Origin: Andrena cerasifolii
Lineage: Eukaryota > Arthropoda > Insecta > Hymenoptera > Andrenidae
Length of the DNA stretch: 64,000 bases
Assembly: GCF_050908995.1 (NCBI RefSeq)
Contig: NC_135132.1
Span: 2,227,001-2,291,000, forward strand
Reading direction: 5' to 3'
In this document: positions 10,748 to 22,663 of the stretch, in pieces
How the letters are laid out: each line of letters begins with the position of its first letter
How positions within the stretch are numbered: position 1 is the stretch's first letter
The notes under the pieces: generated by a model
Database searches by the model: none
Told to the model about the DNA's origin: nothing
What the model saw: only the letters and a program-made list of their open reading frames with translations
Position numbers and translations under genes: made by a program

Positions 10748-12330
10748 CAGTCACTCGGAAAAGTATCCGCCCACTATATACGTATTATATATTTTAATTA
10801 GAGCAATGTTTAATTCGGAATTATCCAGTAAAATTTACGTTTGTGTAAACCTTGATTTATTTTTAGTTAGTTCCAGCTGTCGAAGAAATGCTCAAAGAAA
10901 TTTAGCTGCAAGAATGGAACAGGGGAGGCAGAATTTCACGGAGAATTAGTTGAATCTGTGCGTAATAGATTGAAGCTTGTAATAAAATCGCAGGAATAGC
11001 AGATGAATATTAATTTATAATTAAATATTGTTATTACCTTCCACGGGGAATAATACTTTTTTTTTAATGAATTGTGTACAATTCAGGGCCCGGATGCAAT
11101 AAGGGGACTTGCGCTCGAAAGTGGGAGAAATTATTGTCCAAACGCTAAGATTGGAAGGTTAATTGTTGGTAAACTGAATTTTAAAAAATATAGTGTTGTA
11201 AAGCTCGTCATGACACACATTTTTTCTATTTACAGTTTGTTTGTCCGATCATTACTATTCGAGCTAAAAATTATAAACGAAAAATTGTTCATCGTCCAAA
11301 ATCATTATTTCTTTAAACATAAATTGCGATAACTTGAGTAAATATTAAAGGATCGTTATGAAACTTGAAATATAACTTCAGAAAACTCTGGCGAAGCCGT
11401 GAAATGTATGCGCAAAACCCTTATGTTAACAAATGTAATAATATTTAATTAAAAAGGAATACATGTTTTTCAACGTTCGCTGTTAAAAAGAATCGAGGCA
11501 AGGAAGAGTTTCACCAATTTTCACACTGATTAATAAATAATTGTAGAAGATGTGACGATATATAAATCTCGCGTGCCATCAAGAGTTAACGCTAGTGCTA
11601 CGACTGCCATGCAGCGCATTATACGCGGCCGCTGACTGTTGGTGACGCGCGAGATTTATATATATCGTCATATCTTCTACAATTATTTATTAATCAGTGT
11701 GAAAAATGGTGAAAATCTTCCTTGTATATTAAGGAAAAACTTTGTCGCTGCAAGTTATATGTACCTAAAAATTTCCTCGAAACTTTTTAACGGCGAACGT
11801 TGAAAGATATGGGTTATGTCCAGTATTACTTTTAAATGAAATATTATAACATTTTTTAACATAAGAGATTTGTGCATACATTTCACGGCTTCGCTAGAGT
11901 TTTCTGAGTTTTATGTTTCAAGTCTCATAACGATCCGTTAATATTTACTCGAGTTATCGCAATTTATGTTTAAAGAAATAATGATTTTGGTCGAAGAAAT
12001 TTTTTTTGTTTATAATTTTTATCTCGAATAGTAATGATTGGATAAACAAACTGTAAATAGAAAGAATGTGTGTCGTGACGAGCTTTACGACACTATATTT
12101 TTTAAAATACAGTTTAACAATATTTAATTTTCAAATATTTCTTAGCGTTTGGACAATACTTTTTCCCATTTTCGAGCGCTAGTCCCCTGATTGCATCCGA
12201 GCCCTCAATTTTTCACTTGGAAACAAAGGTATATTAATCTGTATTAGAATTGCAAAGTCTTACTTTGAAGCCGATTTAACGTGTAAAGTGTGTTACGTAT
12301 AGGGTGGCAGATACTCTTGTGATAGTTAAG
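10748..12330 (+). mobile_element. Tc1-type MITE family T1, copy 1 (interrupted)
   Basis: The left end CAGTCACTCGGAAAAGTATC then CGCCCAC, and the degenerate right end (GGGTGGCAGATACTCTTGTG), match the better preserved copies at 27564-28880 and 61922-62461. Shared interior markers include TAAACCTTGAT, GAAGAAATGCTC-type sequence and TTAGAATTGC. A 1.1-kb foldback occupies 11084-12205. The flanking TA is no longer visible. It is non-autonomous. Confidence 0.7.
11084..12205. mobile_element. Foldback element, ~490-base arms
   Basis: Outer ends pair as CAGGGCCCGGATGCAATAAG and, inward from the right, AGGGCTCGGATGCAATCAGG. Pairing continues with moderate divergence to a ~70-base centre near 11572-11646 that contains a GCGGCCGC site. 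A 5-base CAATT lies on both sides (11079-11083 and 12206-12210). Comparison with the empty site in the other T1 copies (TGTACAATTTTTC) supports CAATT as the duplicated target. Superfamily unknown. Confidence 0.8.
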
Positions 12331-12819
12331 GGTATATTTAAAGAGAACGTTTTTGCAGGTAAACAGAACAGTGTGATAGTCCAGGAAAATTCGATGGAAA
12401 TATGGCCAATCTAGGGAATAATGGGCCTTTATTTCGTCGTTTTAAACAATATGTCAAAAGTTCCCATCGATCCGCTAAAACTTTTACAGGGGGTTGTAGG
12501 TAAAAAAAATTGTTTTCGCGAATATCTCGTTAGCTATCAGTTTTGCGACAAAAAATAGTTATTGTGAAATTTATAGCTTAGGAAATTTTCTACAAAAAAG
12601 GTTAAATGAGTTTTTTCGTAGGAATAACCATTTTCACGTATGACGGGTTACCAAGTTTCAACCCTCATACTTTTGACAAGGGAAGATCTCGAAGCCGGAA
12701 ATTCGAACAATTATGAAACTGTGAATATGTAGGGGATATCTTCCTGAGTACAACGGAATTTTTGTTTGCTGCCCAAATTCACTTCGAGAGGGTGCAATTG
12801 ACCCCTGAAAATTGTTCGA
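12331..12819. other. Unassigned DNA
   Basis: No gene or element recognised. Confidence 0.35.
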
Positions 12820-13001
12820 TCTCGCTGTATTCGGGAGGATTTATAGAATAATTTGACGCAACAAGCAACCGAATAACTATTACTGTTTCGACACAAAAGA
12901 TGTTCCAAAGTTGAAAATTTGCAGTTTTTTTTCAAAATCGAATTTCTCAAAAAAGAAACGCCTATTGAATGTTACAGACCAAAATGGCTGTTAGACAGTG
13001 T
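12820..13001 (+). mobile_element. Inverted-repeat family F1, right-end fragment
   Basis: From TATTCGGGAGGATTTATAGA to the end ATGGCTGTTAGACAGTG this matches the right arm of the complete element at 35733-36795, minus an internal stretch. TA follows at 13002-13003, as expected for the target duplication. Confidence 0.75.
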
Positions 13002-13002
13002 A

Positions 13003-13606
13003 ATTTGGCCATTCTCTTTAAATAATAATAATTTTTTGAACGGCCTCCTGGATCACTGAGATATTTCACCTTCAGAGTTTCATCCTTGGGATGCAACGAA
13101 ACAAGCAAACTCCATAAACAAATTCGAAAATTCTAAAGAAATCACGCCAACTAGTATGTGCCAACAAATGTAACCATCATTTTTGCAATGTATCGCTCTT
13201 GACGTATAAAAAAATAACAGCCACTTGGTAACAGTGGTACCGTTAAATTCGTTTATATATGTAATGTTTACAGGAACCGTATTATTTCGTTTTAACTTTC
13301 TAATTAGCTCTCTGGAGACCGTCTTTCTCCACAACACCCTGTATAAAGTACGATACGTATACCTTGGTACAGTGACACGCGTTCTCCAAGTTTTACGACA
13401 AGCTTCAGGCATTCAGTTAGAGAAATGCGACTATGTGAATGCATCTCATAATATCCTAACTAGAATGATAGGAAGAGTACAAGAATTTTCCATTAAAGAG
13501 CAAGAGGGTTGCTAAGTGTTTAAGGGGAATTGTTTTATCATAATGATGAGGATTAATGTCTTACAGCTAATGGTATGGTCGATATAGCATTTAAATAAGA
13601 GCAATT
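13003..13606. other. Unassigned DNA with ACACCCTGTATA motif
   Basis: Both strands are open over much of 13080-13515, but the readings show no known domain. An ACACCCTGTATA motif at about 13335 marks it as dispersed-repeat DNA, since the motif recurs at several places in the window. Confidence 0.35.
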
Positions 13607-13613
13607 ACAACAA

Positions 13614-14580
13614 CAGTGGCGGATTTAAGAGAAAAGGCCCAGGTGGCAAACGTTGAGGGGCCCATTTTTCAGGAAAATGAAGAGGTAGTTTACTAAAACG
13701 GGGTGAATGTACAGAAAAGTATAGGGAAAAAAGTGCTTGGGTAAAATCATAATTTATTTTTGAAGACAGGGCGCTAGGAGGTGGGCCTTCTGAGCTGGGC
13801 CCATTTTTCGAGAAACTAAAACGGTAGTTTACTGAAAACATGATCAGTGTAATAATACAGAAAATGACTATAGTTAGGATAAAATCATAATTTTTTTTTA
13901 AGGATGGGGCCCTGGTGGGGCCTTCCGAACAGGGGCCCAGGTGGCAAACGTTGAGGGGCCCATTTTTTCGGGAAAATGAAGAGGTAGTTTACTAAAACGG
14001 GGTGAATATACAGAAAAGTATAGAAAGAAAAATGCTTGGATAAAATCATAATTTATTTTTGAAAATAGGGCGCTAGGGGCTGGACCTTCTGAGCTGGGCC
14101 CATTTTTCGGGAAACTAAAACGGTAGTTTACTGAAAACATGATCTGTGTAATAATAATACAGAAAATGAATATAGTTAGGATAAAATCGTAATTTTTTTT
14201 TAAGGATGGAGCCCTGATGGGGCCTTCCGAACAGGGGCCCAGGTGGCAAACGTTGAGGGGCCCATTTTTTCGGGAAAATGAAGAGGTAGTTTACTAAAAC
14301 GGGGTGAATGTACAGAAAAGTATAGAAAGAAAAATGCTTGGATAAAATCATAATTTATTTTTGAAGACAGGGCGCTAGGAGGTGGGCCTTCTGAGCTGGG
14401 CCCATTTTTCTGGAAGCTAAAACGGTAGTTTACTGAAAACGGGCTCAGTGTAATAATACAGAAAAAGAATATAGTTTGGATAAAATCATATTTTTTTTAA
14501 GGATGGGGCCCTGGTGGGGCCTTCCGAACAGGGGCCCAGGTGGCAACTGCTCATTGGCCGCCCTGTTAAATCCGCCACTG
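13614..14580. mobile_element. hAT element with three ~300-base internal repeats
   Basis: Inverted termini CAGTGGCGGATTTAA and TTAAATCCGCCACTG. The flanks are ACAACAA (13607-13613) and ACAACCAA (14581-14588), an 8-base duplication with one base lost on the left. A unit of about 299 bases beginning GGCCCAGGTGGCAAACGTTG recurs at about 13636, 13934, 14236 and (partial) 14533. Open minus frames of ~80 codons per unit are repeat artefacts. Confidence 0.88.
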
Positions 14581-14588
14581 ACAACCAA

Positions 14589-16080
14589 GCAATGGAAGGA
14601 ATACGCTTCGTTTGTTCTGATGATAAAATAACATGACATTAAAAAGTTTAATAATTGTTTGATCTCTATCATTTCAGACTCATAGTATTTTCTAATTAAT
14701 TGCAAGACTATATTTGACACTACTCGTACAAATTGTTCAAAAATAATATTCTTCGTAAATGTTGATTCGTTTGAAAAAAAAAAAACAGAGTAATACGACC
14801 ATGTGTCGCTGTGGGTTTATCTGCAATGTTTTTTTTGTTCGTGCATTGCCATAGGGACGGTATAATGTCGAATGAATGAACGAGATAAATATGCAAAGTA
14901 GCTGCATGCAAATAATCATATAACTGATATTAGGCTTAGCACTTTTAGAATAAGATATATTCAATGATTTTATACCTAAGTAAATTTAAGACATTATAGG
15001 AAAATAATCCCCTTTTGAAGATATTTCATCCCTTCGTGTTTAGTTTATAAATGCTTTCTATATGCTATTTTGATTAACTACTCAAATGCTTTGGCGTTTT
15101 TTATATAAGATAATTTTTTTTACTAATTATCTAATACGAAATGTATATTAAATAAATGTGTAATTCACGTAGCTTTCATATGTAACGTTATTACGTTAAG
15201 AAACTGGGCATGTCCATATTTTTTATAATCGGGTTTTATATTTTTGTTTTAAGTTTCATTATTTACTTCGCAAAAATTTTAGATTATACTATAGAAATGG
15301 CTATGGATTCGCCAATTTGATCCAAACTTTTTGCAATGAATTTAAAATGGTAATGCGGCAACGCATGTTTGCACATTCGTGCACGTATACATTATTTATG
15401 GAGATATTTAATGTTACAGTTTTGGCAAATTGATGACGGCTCTTGATTATTATAAGTGAAAGGAAGTGTACCGTATTCCAACTCGGCAGAATTGGTAAAA
15501 TAGTAGATTAATAATCAGAAGTTTATACATTCATGTTTCTGCTTGGACTAGTTTCATTTCAATGTTTCATTTCAATCTACATTTTAAATACCTTCTTTTT
15601 TACTATTCTCGTTATTTATAATTCTAGAGCGATTTTTTTAACTTTACTAAACATTCTAGGAACACGACAAACGCGACTGACTGTGAGTATGTCTGTGGAG
15701 ACATTTTTTGGATATAAATAAAATTTTTGATAGATATTTTTTAATGGATAAATTTTAGGCTGGTCTACTGTTATCGTATACATTTCCGTTTTACATTAAG
15801 TTACTCGTGGAAATCCTAAACTTCGTAACATAAATCTTTAAAAAATGATTTCAAACACCATGACGAATGGCAGGGACATTTTGTCAGTCACAAACTTTGA
15901 GAAATGTTGCAGAGATCTTAAGATATTAGTTTTAAGATAGGTAGTCAAACACAAATGGCCAATAAATTGGAACGAAAACACAGGGCCCCAACAGACTCGA
16001 ATATTATTAATAACTTTTACTAGCTTATCCATTCTACGATATTATTAGTGCATTTTTCTGTTTGTGATAGTCCATCAATT
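14589..16080. other. Unassigned AT-rich DNA
   Basis: A 1.5-kb stretch with short, unconvincing open frames only. No termini or hairpins were noted. Confidence 0.4.
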
Positions 16081-16243
16081 GACGGAGAGAATTTCCCGAA
16101 ATATTAATTTAAAACAAAATGGTGGCTATTTAAAGTTGAAATCCTGATTTTTTCGTGCAAAAATCACGCGAAAAAATCAGGATTTCAACTTTAAATAGCC
16201 ACCATTTTGTTCTGAATTAATATTTCGGAAAATTCTCTCCGTC
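16081..16243. repeat. Near-perfect palindrome, 163 bases
   Basis: The arms run from GACGGAGAGAATTTCCCGAA to CCTGATTTTTTCG, with the matching inverse starting CGAAAAAATCAGG, around a 13-base loop. Few mismatches suggest a recent origin or gene-conversion-like upkeep. No clear target duplication. Confidence 0.85.
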
Positions 16244-16896
16244 GATCGGAAGATATATTAATATACTAACGAAATCTTTTTTGTTTTTTGATTTTAAATA
16301 ATCTGGTTCCGAATGGCAGTGCTCACCTCAAAAGCAAATTTGTAAAAATGCCTCTTGGATGTCGGTTGTTACTTTATTATAAACATAAGTATTTTTCTAC
16401 GAAAAAATTACCAAATGTTCTTTAAATGTTGCTCTCTTAAGTTCAAAAAGTTCTGTAAGAATATATGCTTCCGCTTTTTCAAAAAAAATTCACAAACATT
16501 CGCCTCTTTAATTAAAAAGAGAAGATCAGATATAATTCGAATTTCCTGAAAAAATTTAATAAAACCTGTTGATCAACCTAATACGTTTCATCATCTCCAT
16601 CGCTGTGTTCGCCGAATGCAATCAAACATTATCCTAGTGAAAAAGAACTTGGACCGTTTCGATTCACATTAAGATTTGAGATTGTGGTATTAATTTTATT
16701 AGCAATTTATTTAATTGCTGGTTGTTATCAATTTTTTCGACTTGTCAAACTCCATTAAATATTGAATAACATCGAATTCGATAAAAAAATTGAACCGGAA
16801 TTATTATTCTTGCAGTCCAGAAAACGCTGATAAAATACTCTTAAAATGAAATCCTGATTTGGACCCAAAAATGGGGTCTAATCGCGAGTGATCTAT
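16244..16896. other. Unassigned AT-rich DNA
   Basis: Nothing recognised. Confidence 0.4.
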
Positions 16897-17565
16897 TTAA
16901 GGGGTCAGTCCACTGTGACGGTTTGAAATATTAAGCTATTTTTAAAGATTTTTATTATTGTATTATATAGAAAAAATTTAAAAGAATTTTTTTAATTTGT
17001 TTTAAAACTTAAAATGAAATTATCTCAAAACAACATTTTTTCAACTGGTGCAGGTGATTGCAAAAAAACTATTAGACTAATCGGTCTGAAATTTTTACAC
17101 GCTATTCAGAACATCAGCGGCTATGGCCAGGACCACGGAAACCTTTGTGGATTAACCATTTCATACTTTTTACAAGGCGAAATAATTGAAAAATTCACCG
17201 TATTTCGACACTTAAACTTCAAACCTCCGCCATTTTGTTAATTTTTTATCAGTAAAAATAATCCTGATTCCGGCGATAACTACACTCATAATGATTACAA
17301 CACACTTTGAATTTTTTGTTTCACATGCGTCGTTCTCCCGGAATCACATGCACCAGCACTGCATCGCTTTCTCAAGGCGCTCACATAAGTGCGATATATA
17401 TTTAAAAAAAACAGTTAAAAATTTAAAATAAATTTTTCTTTATACTGTCAATAAGTGTATTAATAAGTAGACAAAAAATGATTTACGTTGGACATTCCGT
17501 TTACTAAAAAATAAATCCTAAAAAATATCAATTTCTCACGACTTCGCAGTGGACTGACCCCTTAA
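16897..17565 (+). mobile_element. TTAA-flanked element, family P2, copy 2
   Basis: TTAA at 16897-16900 and 17562-17565. Inverted termini GGGGTCAGTCCACTGTGACG and, inward from the right, GGGGTCAGTCCACTGCGAAG. It is complete (669 bases), non-autonomous and opposite in orientation to copy 1 at 8698-9609. The 75-codon frame at 17014-17241 is part of the element and has no recognisable domain. Confidence 0.85.
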
Positions 17566-18049
17566 CAAGTCTTTTGCGCCTCATTATCATAACCTACTGC
17601 TCGCTCTAGTCCCGATTTAACTGGGAGGATCGCATTGCTCTTACACACTTTTACTAATCTACGTTGATACTCTTCGTTTAGAACATCTTGTTGTTTGCAC
17701 GTATTCTTGACAGTGCTCCCTTACATTGTCGTCTCATTTATAAATTGATACATTAAGCGATGCCGTAAACGAGTTTCGTTAAGTCTCATTTTAATAATTT
17801 TTTACGAGAACAAAGTACAGCATGGGAATGTTTCAAAGACTGAATAGAGGTTGGAGAACGTAAGATCGTTTAATGAGAACGCGCACAAACGAGATAACAG
17901 GCGACGTTACTTATGGAAATGCCCGGTAAATGTTTCGACAATTTTTAAAAAATGTTGGTAAGCGACATTTAACAGAAATTTATACCTAGGAACGTAGATT
18001 GATTTCGATAATTCGATCGCATATTTATTTGGTTACGCTAAAAATGACA
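17566..18049. other. Unassigned DNA
   Basis: Nothing recognised. Confidence 0.35.
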
Positions 18050-18593
18050 GTAAGGTCGAAGCCAGATATATTGGCCGGTGAGTTTCGTGAGGGGTACTCT
18101 CCCACCACACCGTTTGCCTGCCTCGGTGCTCCTTTTCTCAACGTTTTCTGACTCGCTCTCGTTCCATCTCGCTCTCGCCTTCGCAGAACAAGAGTGAGCC
18201 AGAAGTGGTGGGGGTAGCGCCAAGCTTCTAGCGTGTAGGCCAAACCGAGCTTTCAGCGTAGAAACGCACAAATCAGAATAGGTGTGCGTTAGCTCCGAAA
18301 AAATTCAGGAGCTTTAATGGTCAGAACATTGATTCTTTCTCGATAGCTTCATCTCGATATTGGGCTACGCATAGCTTCGTAACACACACAACTATTACGC
18401 TAAGAATAAATAACAGCCAAACGGCTAGGTTCAGGCGGAGCCGACCAGCGTTCCCGCTACCCCACCATACCCTGCGAGAGCCACGCAACTCCACTGACAA
18501 ATACACGATCGTCAGGTGGTGGTGGTTGATTTCTCCTCGATCGCTGCTCGCGAAAACGAATTCACCGGCCAATATATCTGGCTTCAACCTTAC
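18050..18593. repeat. Element with ~35-base inverted ends and GC-rich core
   Basis: The ends read GTAAGGTCGAAGCCAGATAT (left) and, inward from the right, GTAAGGTTGAAGCCAGATAT, continuing through TGGCCGGTGA. The interior is GC-rich, with open minus frames that show no known domain. It is probably a MITE, but no target duplication was established. Confidence 0.6.
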
Positions 18594-18653
18594 TTCGTTT
18601 GACTTGTCGTAGTATATAGTATTGAAATTTTAATTTAATGTTAGGGGTCATCC

Positions 18654-19621
18654 TTAAGGAGGTTCGATACCTCACTTGCGGGGCAGGCGGCGTGAGGGGT
18701 CAGCCTATGTATATAGAGTTAGGAACGATGGGGCCGCAGTGATGGAGGGGGAATGTGTGCGTGACTAACGCAGGCATAACCACCAATCCTGTAGGTGTTT
18801 CCCCCTCCATTCACTGCAGCCCCATCGCTCCTAACTCTGCTTATACATGGGAGCTCTGCAGTGATCCCAATCTTAGATAAAAAAAATTATGTAGACAAAA
18901 ATGTTATTTACATGTCTATTCCTAATAAAATTATTACTACACTCTTTGTTTTCGAATTCAATTAAACAAAAAGTATGTTTAATGCAGCTAGAAACACAAT
19001 ATTTTTATTAAAAGTAGCGTAACATATGCGAGTGAAATGCGGCAACGTCGCTTTGCGTCCATCTTTTTTTCCATCTCTTTCCATCTCACACTTGTGACGT
19101 ATTTTTGCGCGTTCGTACTGGTTCGCAACAAATTACTAAATACATGTTTACAGCTTGGTAAGTAGTGTTTTCACCAATTTTTACTGTATCCTTTGTACAA
19201 GTATACGCTGTATAGATGACTACCTGGCGTACAGCGTTGCCACGTTTCAAGCAGTTCCTTTAGGCAGTTCCAAAAGTACGAGCACTTTGCTGTCTATTTA
19301 TTCAATTATCTAATAAACCGTACGGTTCATGTCCGATTTTTTTTTTAGAATTTCATGGGAATACTTAAGCTTTTCATTGCAATATTTTTTTAGGACTTTC
19401 TCACTATTTTTATGGACTCTGTGTAACATTTTATAGAAATTTTATCGCTTCTCCCATAACAGCCTGTGTATAAGAGCGCAACTTTGATTTCAATTTTTTC
19501 AAAAACCGTGCGGTCAATTAATTTTAAATTTTTACACAATGCGGACTACACTTTGAACATTAGATTGAAACACTTTTCAAAGATTTCTCATTATTTCTTC
19601 TCCAGTATCGAACCTCCTTAA
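18654..19621. mobile_element. TTAA-flanked element nested in a Harbinger terminus
   Basis: TTAA at 18654-18657 and 19618-19621 with inverted ends GGAGGTTCGATAC and GTATCGAACCTCC. A hairpin at 18716-18838 (arms starting GAGTTAGGAACGATGGGGCC) lies near its left end. It is non-autonomous and piggyBac-like by target site. Confidence 0.82.
18716..18838. repeat. GC-rich hairpin
   Basis: Arms of about 38 bases: GAGTTAGGAACGATGGGGCC through TGGAGGGGGAA pair with TTCCCCCTCCATTC through CGCTCCTAACTC. It lies within the TTAA element at 18654-19621. Confidence 0.75.
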
Positions 19622-19971
19622 ATTACGTAAGGCTTTTTGGGGAAGGAGGGGGGCGCGAATTTCTTACGTTTTCTTACAAGGGAGGGGGGAGTCAGGTAGC
19701 GTCTTACGTTATATTTTAACCTAATTTTCAATAAATACAAATTCTATCATTAATATTCCAGAAAATGAGTTTTAGTTTAAATTTCCCGAAGCCGAATTAA
19801 ACGAATTATATAAACCTTTAAAATAAATTTAATAGCTGAAAAAGTTAAATGTATAAAATATTACGTAAGGAGGGGGTTGGAATATCGAATCTTACGAATT
19901 CTTATACTGGGGTGGGAGGGGGGTAAGAATTCGCCGAAATTACCCTTACGTAATTTAAGGACGGACCCTTA

Positions 19972-20630
19972 TGGTGTAAAATAATTTTCATATATATATT
20001 AAACAAATGCACACACTGTATGTTTTTAACTTTCTATAAATGTGTTTACACATATTTGAAACTCAACACCTTTTATGTTACATGCTACTCCATTTTTTTG
20101 AATTATGATCCTGTAAGCGTTCGTTATACTCACATTTGCAGTAAAATAACAATGAATTGTAAAATAAATGCAGGAAGAAATGAAATTTATTCGATAATAC
20201 TAATGTTATTGATAAAGACGGTATTAATCTTAATAATATTATTTTTTAGATTATATTTGAATTGCTATTGTATAGTTACCTGAAACGTGCTGTAGGTATA
20301 TGCAATTTAGATACACGAAAATTACGAAAAATCCTTTAAACTATTCATATCTTCAAATCATCCGCATATTATAAAAATCGAATTACTAAATTGAGTTGCA
20401 ATATTAAAAAATTCGTACTTTCGTATTTGATCGCAAGTAAAATATTAGAAACAACACCTAATTGCATAAATCGCGTTTGGGTCAAATTTGTTTGTTCAAT
20501 TGAAGCAGGATAAGCTTTCAATGTATCAGTGAACCTTAACAATTACGCGTACGCATCTAAATAATATTTCACATACAATTATCAAAAATTTATTTCATTA
20601 ACACAAAGGGAACAAACAGTACGAACTTAC
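19972..20630. other. AT-rich DNA downstream of the minus-strand exon (probable intron)
   Basis: It follows the GTAAG donor of the 20631-20682 exon on the minus strand. No further exon of that gene (the expected G-G-I-P-containing block) was found here or at lower coordinates. Confidence 0.4.
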
Positions 20631-20682
20631 CTGACGAACAGCTGTTCCTGGTTATTAACTCTCCAGGACACCACGGTGGCCC
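20631..20682 (-). CDS. Internal exon, putative glucose-6-phosphate 1-epimerase
   Basis: On the minus strand a TTCTAG acceptor is followed by a 52-base exon and a CAG|GTAAGT donor, a perfect consensus. The reading is (G)ATVVSWRVNNQEQLFV(S/R): two bases complete a glycine codon from the previous exon, 16 whole codons follow, and AG begins the next codon. In the aldose-1-epimerase-like glucose-6-phosphate 1-epimerase family the N-terminal beta strands carry a GA-V-SW motif, followed within about a dozen residues by EQL(F/W)(V/L)S, so spacing and residues fit. These enzymes interconvert the alpha and beta anomers of hexose 6-phosphates in the cytosol. The 5' exon would lie at higher coordinates and the 3' exons at lower ones; neither was found, so the gene is only partly in view or its neighbours lie in long introns. 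The call rests on a short peptide and recalled family motifs. Confidence 0.5.
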
Positions 20683-21785
20683 CTAGAACACGAAAAATTT
20701 CGATCAGAATCTCGATTCAACAATTCTTTCCTCACTCTGAGACGCGAAAACGACAGTGAACTTGCTGCTAATTGTATTAATTCGCACCCGGTTCAACTCT
20801 GCCGCCGCGCACGCTTGCAACGTAACTGCAATTCGTAATCGAAAATTTAAAAAAAAAACTACGGCCTGTTTACAACGACGGCATCTTAGCGAATTTGGTT
20901 CCCGTTTTAATTGGCTCTGAAGTGTACTCTACGTACAGAATGTACGAGGAAAGCTATACCGAGAAGAACACATCATATTTCACATGAAAATTACAAACGG
21001 TCAACTTGTCGATACGCAAATGTATGTGAACCCGCAAATGCACGTAAAGAACTGCACAAAAACTAGAGGTTAGGCTTGAGTAAAGGCGCGCACACACTTC
21101 GCCGTCTCGAACGACTTCAGACACACGAGCCAGATCTGGGAGCGGCGCTTTGTCAGTCCATTACAACGTATCCATTCGAACCTTGCTGCCAGTCTACTGT
21201 TTTTTCTTTTGCTTTTTTCAACGGTAACTGATGATGTCGGGATACAACTTTTTCGGAGCAAAAACTGACCGTGCAAAATTACTAGGTTAGTATCGGGCTC
21301 GCACGGTATTTCAGGGGACTGGTGAGAAAATCTGATAGCCAATTCGCAGATCCGACCGTTTTCAGTAATCTGTACGCGCGCACACACCGTGTAAATTTAT
21401 CGTGCAGGTGGTATTGTTGCCTCTGTCGAGCACGACAACGCTGGTAGCCGCTGCCATGTTTGAATCGTGAATGCGCCGCCGGCTTCTCGCCCGACGCAAT
21501 CCAACCTTTGTTCAATGCCCCGGGTTCGCCCCCCACCACTTCGATCTTGTTACTTTTTATACACAAGTCATTTGCCGTCGAGCGCCATCTACGAATCGCT
21601 TCAGGCACTCTGCGAAGCCAGAAACCACTTGCCCTCGGTAAGGACGAAATTCGCGTCCACTGAACAGATAATTCCGAACTGTTTTAGTTAATGCCGGTGT
21701 ATATTGAAAAATATGAACGCTGTAGATAATGAATAGTTTTCAGTGGGAAGTGTACGCTTCAATTGTTTCTTTAAAGTGGATTAGA
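20683..21785. promoter_or_regulatory. CpG-richer island, possible 5' region of the epimerase-like gene
   Basis: This stretch (especially 20760-20860 and 21070-21690) is richer in G+C and CpG than its flanks and lies upstream of the minus-strand exon. Open frames on both strands (up to 108 codons) show no recognisable domain. A 5' untranslated exon or promoter is the simplest reading, but no start codon exon fitting the required splice phase was found outside a transposon. Confidence 0.25.
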
Positions 21786-21787
21786 TA

Positions 21788-22661
21788 GGGTAGATGTCCC
21801 GATTACCGTGCCCTGTCCCTATGACCGTGCCTTTATGCTTAAAGAAGCCGTGCAAAACAACTCGCATAAATAAATAAGGAAAGAAATTTGTTTAATTAAG
21901 TTAATCTATTAATTTACGCGTTACAAACGAGAAGGTTGCATTTTTAAACAATTTAAGCATAGTAAAAAAAATTTCAAAAATGTATATGAAGATTTCGATG
22001 GATTTACCTAAATCCTTACCGGAAACGGTAAGCAACACGTACTTTACAGGAGTGAATAAATTCATAATTATCGTGATTTGCACTTATGTAAAGTGTTTAT
22101 TATATCATAAAAGGTTCAAATTTTATGAAAAATAGCTAAATGAGCACTTTTGAAACGTTATCGTATTTTTAAAGTGGATACGGTAATTGGGACGGGAATT
22201 TAACGCTTATCCCTATTACCGTGCCCCTCGAAGCCCACTGGCTCCCTCTGTAACTGCTAAACCTAACCTTACTTTCGTTTCGCAGAACGGGTGAACAGAA
22301 ATTTGTATTTGCATACTTTGCTTTTGTAATGAAAAGGTCTTATTAAAATTACACAAAAACACCTCTCGTAGAGCAAAGAAATGTTTTGAATAGTTCAAAG
22401 TTCAAAGACATAACCTAACCGCGGGAACGCTATTCAAAAAAGGGGGCACGGGAATAGGGACAACGCATTTTTCGAGGCACGGTAATTGGGACAAAAACAT
22501 GTATTCTTATTTCAATTAAAAAAATATGAAAAATTAACATTTTCAACTCGAAAAAATGCCATAATAAAAAGGAAAGTTCAAAACACCAATATAAATTTTC
22601 ACCAAGCAAAATTAAAATAAGAGAAGTCAGTAATTAATTCCGGTAATTGGGACATCTACCC
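21788..22661. mobile_element. Pogo-like MITE, family word CGGTAATTGGGAC
   Basis: TA at 21786-21787 and 22662-22663. Inverted ends GGGTAGATGTCCCGATTACC and, inward from the right, GGGTAGATGTCCCAATTACC. The word CGGTAATTGGGAC or its inverse (with GTGCCC beside it) recurs near 21802, 22181, 22214, 22478 and 22641. It is non-autonomous. It shares its design with eight other elements in the window. Confidence 0.8.
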
Positions 22662-22663
22662 TA

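Larger units (their letters stand above)
18644..19968. mobile_element. Harbinger-like MITE carrying a TTAA element
   Basis: TTA flanks at 18641-18643 and 19969-19971. The left end reads GGGGTCATCC then, after the nested element, TTAAATTACGTAAGG; inward from the right it reads GGGTCCGTCCTTAAATTACG. A TWA duplication with G-start termini suggests PIF/Harbinger. The TTAA inside its left terminus was the landing site for the element at 18654-19621. A truncated relative lies at 52775-52990. Confidence 0.75.

Noticed and set aside
13605..14351. Three ~80-codon minus frames with similar sequence
   Set aside because: They are the three ~299-base repeats of a hAT element.
21901..22083. Minus frame ending at G|GTAAGG near 22015, in the right phase to be the 5' exon of the epimerase-like gene
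   Set aside because: It lies within the pogo-like MITE at 21788-22661 and its residues do not match the family's N-terminus.
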